A DNA stretch of 42,899 nucleotides from GCA-002841655 sp964446775 (GTDB lineage: Bacteria > Patescibacteriota > Patescibacteriia > Patescibacteriales > UBA12465): contig CAYURA010000003.1 of the NCBI GenBank assembly GCA_964446775.1, positions 1 through 42,899 on the forward strand, written 5' to 3'. Position numbers and translations under genes: made by a program. Positions within the stretch are counted from its first letter, which is position 1, and every line of letters begins with the position of its first letter. This document shows, one piece after another, positions 40,477 to 42,899 of this stretch. The notes beneath the pieces were generated by a model. That model saw only the letters and a program-made list of their open reading frames with translations, was not told the origin of the DNA and ran no database searches.

Positions 40477-42062
40477 AGGATTGGCTTAAAGAGCTCTATC
40501 AATTAAACCCTCAATTAAAGTCTTTCGAAAACCAATTAATTGAGATTATTAATCAAATGAGAGAGTTGAAACCAGAGACTCATTTTAATGCTGAGCTGGC
40601 AGCTAACATTAAAACTAGATTAATGTTAAAGATAAATGAGGTGAAGGCAAAAGAAGAAGAGAAGTCTGCTTTTAGTTTTAATATTATCAAACTAAGAAAG
40701 AAGACTTACGCCTATACTGGCTTAGCAGTTGTTTTTGTCTTAGCTTTAGCAGCAATAATTACTAGCAATCCATCTTTTTTAAGAAGTAATCAACAAATTA
40801 ATATTACAGATAAGAGTCAAAGCGCTAGCTATGATGATTGGCTTGAAAGAAATCAGGATGATTATGCTCAGCTTGGGGAGCGAGCTTTTGGTTCTTTAGC
40901 CTTACTATCACTGGCTGACTCAGATAATTTAAGGCAAGGCACAAAACAAGTGGAGATGATTGGTGACAAGATAGCTCCCGCTATGGAAACTTTAGTTCTT
41001 GGTTCAGATGAGCAAGGGTCGGTATTTTCTGATCGCATGATTATGCCTTGGTATAATTATAGCTATAACTATCAAGGAGAGGATTTAGTTCTAGATAAAT
41101 CAGAGGGAGGCGTCTATCGGCGTCTAAGTAGTAGTAGCAATGATAGTACTAGGTTAGCTAAGTTGGTAAATGGCTTAAGTTTGAATGGTCTTTCCTTAGC
41201 TAGCTTTAATAATCTTCAAGCCGAAAGTTTAATTCTATCAGAAGATATTGAAGAGGGATTGTCGGTTTATTTAGATTTTAAAGCAGCTTCAGTTAATATC
41301 TATCAGAATTGGGATAGATGGGAAAGTCTAGCCAATGCTTGTGATGATAATGATTTACGTTGCTTAGCTAAGTTTGATCTTAAGATTGAAGATTTTCCTA
41401 GTGATGAAAGCTTAGTTAAGCAAGCTAATGAATTTTTAGCTAAGCACCAGATTGATGTGAGTAGTTATGGTGAGCCGATAGTGGATAATAATTGGCGTAA
41501 TGAATTTACCATCGCTAGTGATCAATCGAGTTTCTATATCCCAGAACAAGTTAGCGTTATCTACCCCTTCCAAGTTGCTGGTATGAATCTGCGTGATCAG
41601 TCAGGTGATTATAGTGGGGTGAGAGTGAATATTAATATATTAAAAAAACTAGTTACCGGCCTTGATAATCTAAGTTCAAATAAATTTGAGTTTTCTAATT
41701 ATCAATTAGAGACAGACTTTCAAAGAATTCTAAAAATTGCTGAAAAAGGTGCTTGGGGATCATGGCCTATGGGAGGATTTCCTGAAAGTGAAGTAATCGA
41801 GTTGAGCCTAGGCACGCCTGAGTTTAGTTATATCAAGCTTTGGCGCTATGAGGATAATAAGAATGAAGAGCTATTAGTGCCTGCCCTTATCTTTCCTGTT
41901 ATAGTTGATGATAATTTAGAGTATTACGGCCAGAGATCAGTAATAGTGCCTTTAGTTAAAGAGATGCTAGCTGAGTTAGAGCTAAATCAAAGTAATCAAG
42001 GTAATGGTTATTCTGGGGGCACCATTGAGCCAGTACCAATGCCAATGCCTTTTATTAGATAA
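40458..42062 (+). CDS. Membrane protein coupled to the ECF sigma factor; putative anti-sigma
   Basis: A 534-aa protein (start 40458; a second ATG at 40473 forms an ATGA overlap with the sigma stop and is equally possible). It has about 78 cytoplasmic residues, one membrane helix ('YAYTGLAVVFVLALAAIIT', near residues 80-100) and an extracytoplasmic domain of about 430 residues. The domain has no motif I recognise and ends in a Pro/Met-rich tail. Its position and topology fit an anti-sigma factor. The cytoplasmic part lacks the HxxxCxxC zinc anti-sigma motif, so any sigma binding would use another fold. A large sensory ectodomain is inferred. Confidence 0.7.
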   Translation: MESNQMKDWLKELYQLNPQLKSFENQLIEIINQMRELKPETHFNAELAANIKTRLMLKINEVKAKEEEKSAFSFNIIKLRKKTYAYTGLAVVFVLALAAIITSNPSFLRSNQQINITDKSQSASYDDWLERNQDDYAQLGERAFGSLALLSLADSDNLRQGTKQVEMIGDKIAPAMETLVLGSDEQGSVFSDRMIMPWYNYSYNYQGEDLVLDKSEGGVYRRLSSSSNDSTRLAKLVNGLSLNGLSLASFNNLQAESLILSEDIEEGLSVYLDFKAASVNIYQNWDRWESLANACDDNDLRCLAKFDLKIEDFPSDESLVKQANEFLAKHQIDVSSYGEPIVDNNWRNEFTIASDQSSFYIPEQVSVIYPFQVAGMNLRDQSGDYSGVRVNINILKKLVTGLDNLSSNKFEFSNYQLETDFQRILKIAEKGAWGSWPMGGFPESEVIELSLGTPEFSYIKLWRYEDNKNEELLVPALIFPVIVDDNLEYYGQRSVIVPLVKEMLAELELNQSNQGNGYSGGTIEPVPMPMPFIR

Positions 42063-42099
42063 GCTGGTCACTCCACAAATTATAACTTAAATTAAATAG

Positions 42100-42128
42100 A
42101 AAAAGTCAGCTCTGATAGCTGACTTTTT
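42100..42128. terminator. Bidirectional terminator at the convergent junction
   Basis: AAAAAGTCAGCT (42100-42111), loop CTGAT, AGCTGACTTTTT (42117-42128): a perfect 12-bp stem with A and T tracts. It separates the sigma/membrane-protein pair from the converging polymerase gene. Confidence 0.87.
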
Positions 42129-42144
42129 ATATTCTTCTATTCTT

Positions 42145-42899
42145 CTATTTCACTTCACCTAAGAAGGGAAGGGCTAACCTTTTTCTTTCAGTTTCGCCTT
42201 TAAATAAATTAGTTTTTCTGTCACTGGGAGTTTGGCGACTGTTATGGTGCTGATTGCCAGTCATAGCCAGAAAACTAGAGCCTAGGAAGAGGCTATGCTT
42301 ACCATAGCTTTTAGCCATTTGATCAACGCTAGTAAATATTTTAGAGATTTTTTCGGCTTTGATATATTGATTAAATAGATCGGCTTGTTTTAGGGTGTTG
42401 GGTTGTAAATCCATTAAAACTATACCAGTAGCTCTAAAGATTTGACTGGGAGAAAATATCTTAGCAAAATACTCATCAATCATTTGAATTATTTCAATGG
42501 GATTATCACTTAAACGATTTAACTTACATTCAAAGCCTTGGTACTTAAAGTCTTGAGTCTTAAGGAAGAAAAAAAACTTTTTAGTGGCTAAGTGATAGCG
42601 TCTTAATTTAATACAAGCATTTTCAGTATTTTTAGATAATTGGCTAAAAATATAACTGCTATCATTTGAAGCTGGAGTAAAAGTCTTGGTCTTGCTAATT
42701 GAGCAGTAGCTGCTTTTCTTTTCTTTAGTTACCTGATAGACCAAGTCACCTCTTAACTCCTGCCAAATCTCGTAATATGGCTTGCTAAGCTTAGCCTGGA
42801 TCCAAGTTGAGTCTCTTTGGGTGAACTCTAGAGCAGTAGTAATCCCATATTTATTTAATAACGCAGTAGTCTGAGGGCCAATACCCCAGACCTTGTTTA
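42145..42899 (-). CDS. Y-family DNA polymerase (UmuC/DinB-like), C-terminal part, cut by the window edge
   Basis: The reading frame is open from the window edge (42899) to the TAA at 42147-42145, about 250 codons; the true start lies outside. A TTG at 42744 is not a real start, because the 50 codons upstream encode the conserved helix-hairpin-helix 'VWGIGPQTTALLNKYGI' of Y-family polymerases. 'SISKTKTF' and then the little-finger domain ('IKLRRYHLATKKFFFFLKT', 'IFRATGIVLMDLQP') follow, with a UmuC-type C-terminal extension. These polymerases copy past damaged bases. UmuC-like is preferred over DinB because of the extension; the catalytic palm is not visible here. Confidence 0.87.
   Translation of the reverse strand, partial: NKVWGIGPQTTALLNKYGITTALEFTQRDSTWIQAKLSKPYYEIWQELRGDLVYQVTKEKKSSYCSISKTKTFTPASNDSSYIFSQLSKNTENACIKLRRYHLATKKFFFFLKTQDFKYQGFECKLNRLSDNPIEIIQMIDEYFAKIFSPSQIFRATGIVLMDLQPNTLKQADLFNQYIKAEKISKIFTSVDQMAKSYGKHSLFLGSSFLAMTGNQHHNSRQTPSDRKTNLFKGETERKRLALPFLGEVK

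Noticed and set aside
42744..42744. TTG as start of a 199-aa protein on the minus strand
   Set aside because: The frame stays open to the window edge and the upstream codons encode a conserved helix-hairpin-helix, so this is an internal position of a larger polymerase gene.
1..42899. Recoded TGA (Gly), as in Gracilibacteria and Absconditabacteria
   Set aside because: TGA ends the DUF3160 and sigma genes at natural positions, and no conserved protein needs TGA read-through.
1..42899. CRISPR array, toxin-antitoxin pair of known type, restriction system or prophage
   Set aside because: No regularly spaced repeats, no known defence protein motifs and no phage structural or integrase genes were seen on either strand.

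Overview
The window is AT-rich (by eye about one third G+C), very gene-dense and reads with the standard bacterial code: TGA is a genuine stop, for example at 14971-14973 and 40474-40476. Gene content and style suggest a Patescibacteria (Candidate Phyla Radiation) chromosome. The signs are short intergenic gaps, mostly no Shine-Dalgarno sequence, a shortened ATP synthase delta subunit, a secreted protein with 'LGRPADAF' repeats, a DUF3160 protein, many envelope glycosyltransferases, and little biosynthesis beyond salvage-type nucleotide metabolism. The lineage call is an inference from protein style; no 16S rRNA gene is present.

Layout, left to right. 1-344 holds a short transcription unit with a strong promoter, a 45-codon Cys-containing ORF and a terminator. 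tatD follows, then a complete F1Fo ATP synthase operon (atpZ/I-B-E-F-H-A-G-D-C, 1291-7941). Its c subunit carries a two-carboxylate Na+-type site. uppP (minus) comes next, then groES-groEL behind a consensus promoter and a perfect CIRCE operator. 11181-14973 encodes a nucleotidyltransferase, the peptidoglycan lyase MltG and a DUF3160 membrane-anchored protein. Two divergent multi-pass GT-C-like membrane proteins and the tRNA-modification pair miaB-miaA follow.

26708-22890 (minus) is a compact dTTP module: dCMP deaminase, thymidylate synthase, a DHFR/RibD-type reductase, a P-loop kinase and a fused thymidylate kinase-dUTPase. gatB lies downstream with its own promoter. 26846-31985 (plus) is envelope-related: a secreted phosphodiester glycosidase-like protein, a DUF167 protein, three GT2 glycosyltransferases and galU. 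One base after the galU stop sits a 212-bp MITE-like element with 25-bp inverted repeats and an 8-bp target duplication. murA with a PEGA-domain protein, rplU, and dnaB-ybaB-recR follow, with a 37-codon membrane-peptide ORF immediately after recR. The right end holds an orphan hypothetical gene with a strong RBS, tRNA-Thr(UGU), a PHP phosphoesterase, tRNA-Lys(UUU), an ECF sigma factor coupled to a membrane protein, and the 3' part of a Y-family DNA polymerase that runs off the window.

The main items for follow-up are the MITE-like element, the dTMP kinase-dUTPase fusion, the Na+-type c subunit, a recurring -10 box placed 6-9 nt before start codons (likely leaderless mRNAs), and two unannotated small ORFs with good expression signals. 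I did not find a CRISPR array, a defence system, a prophage or an rRNA gene.
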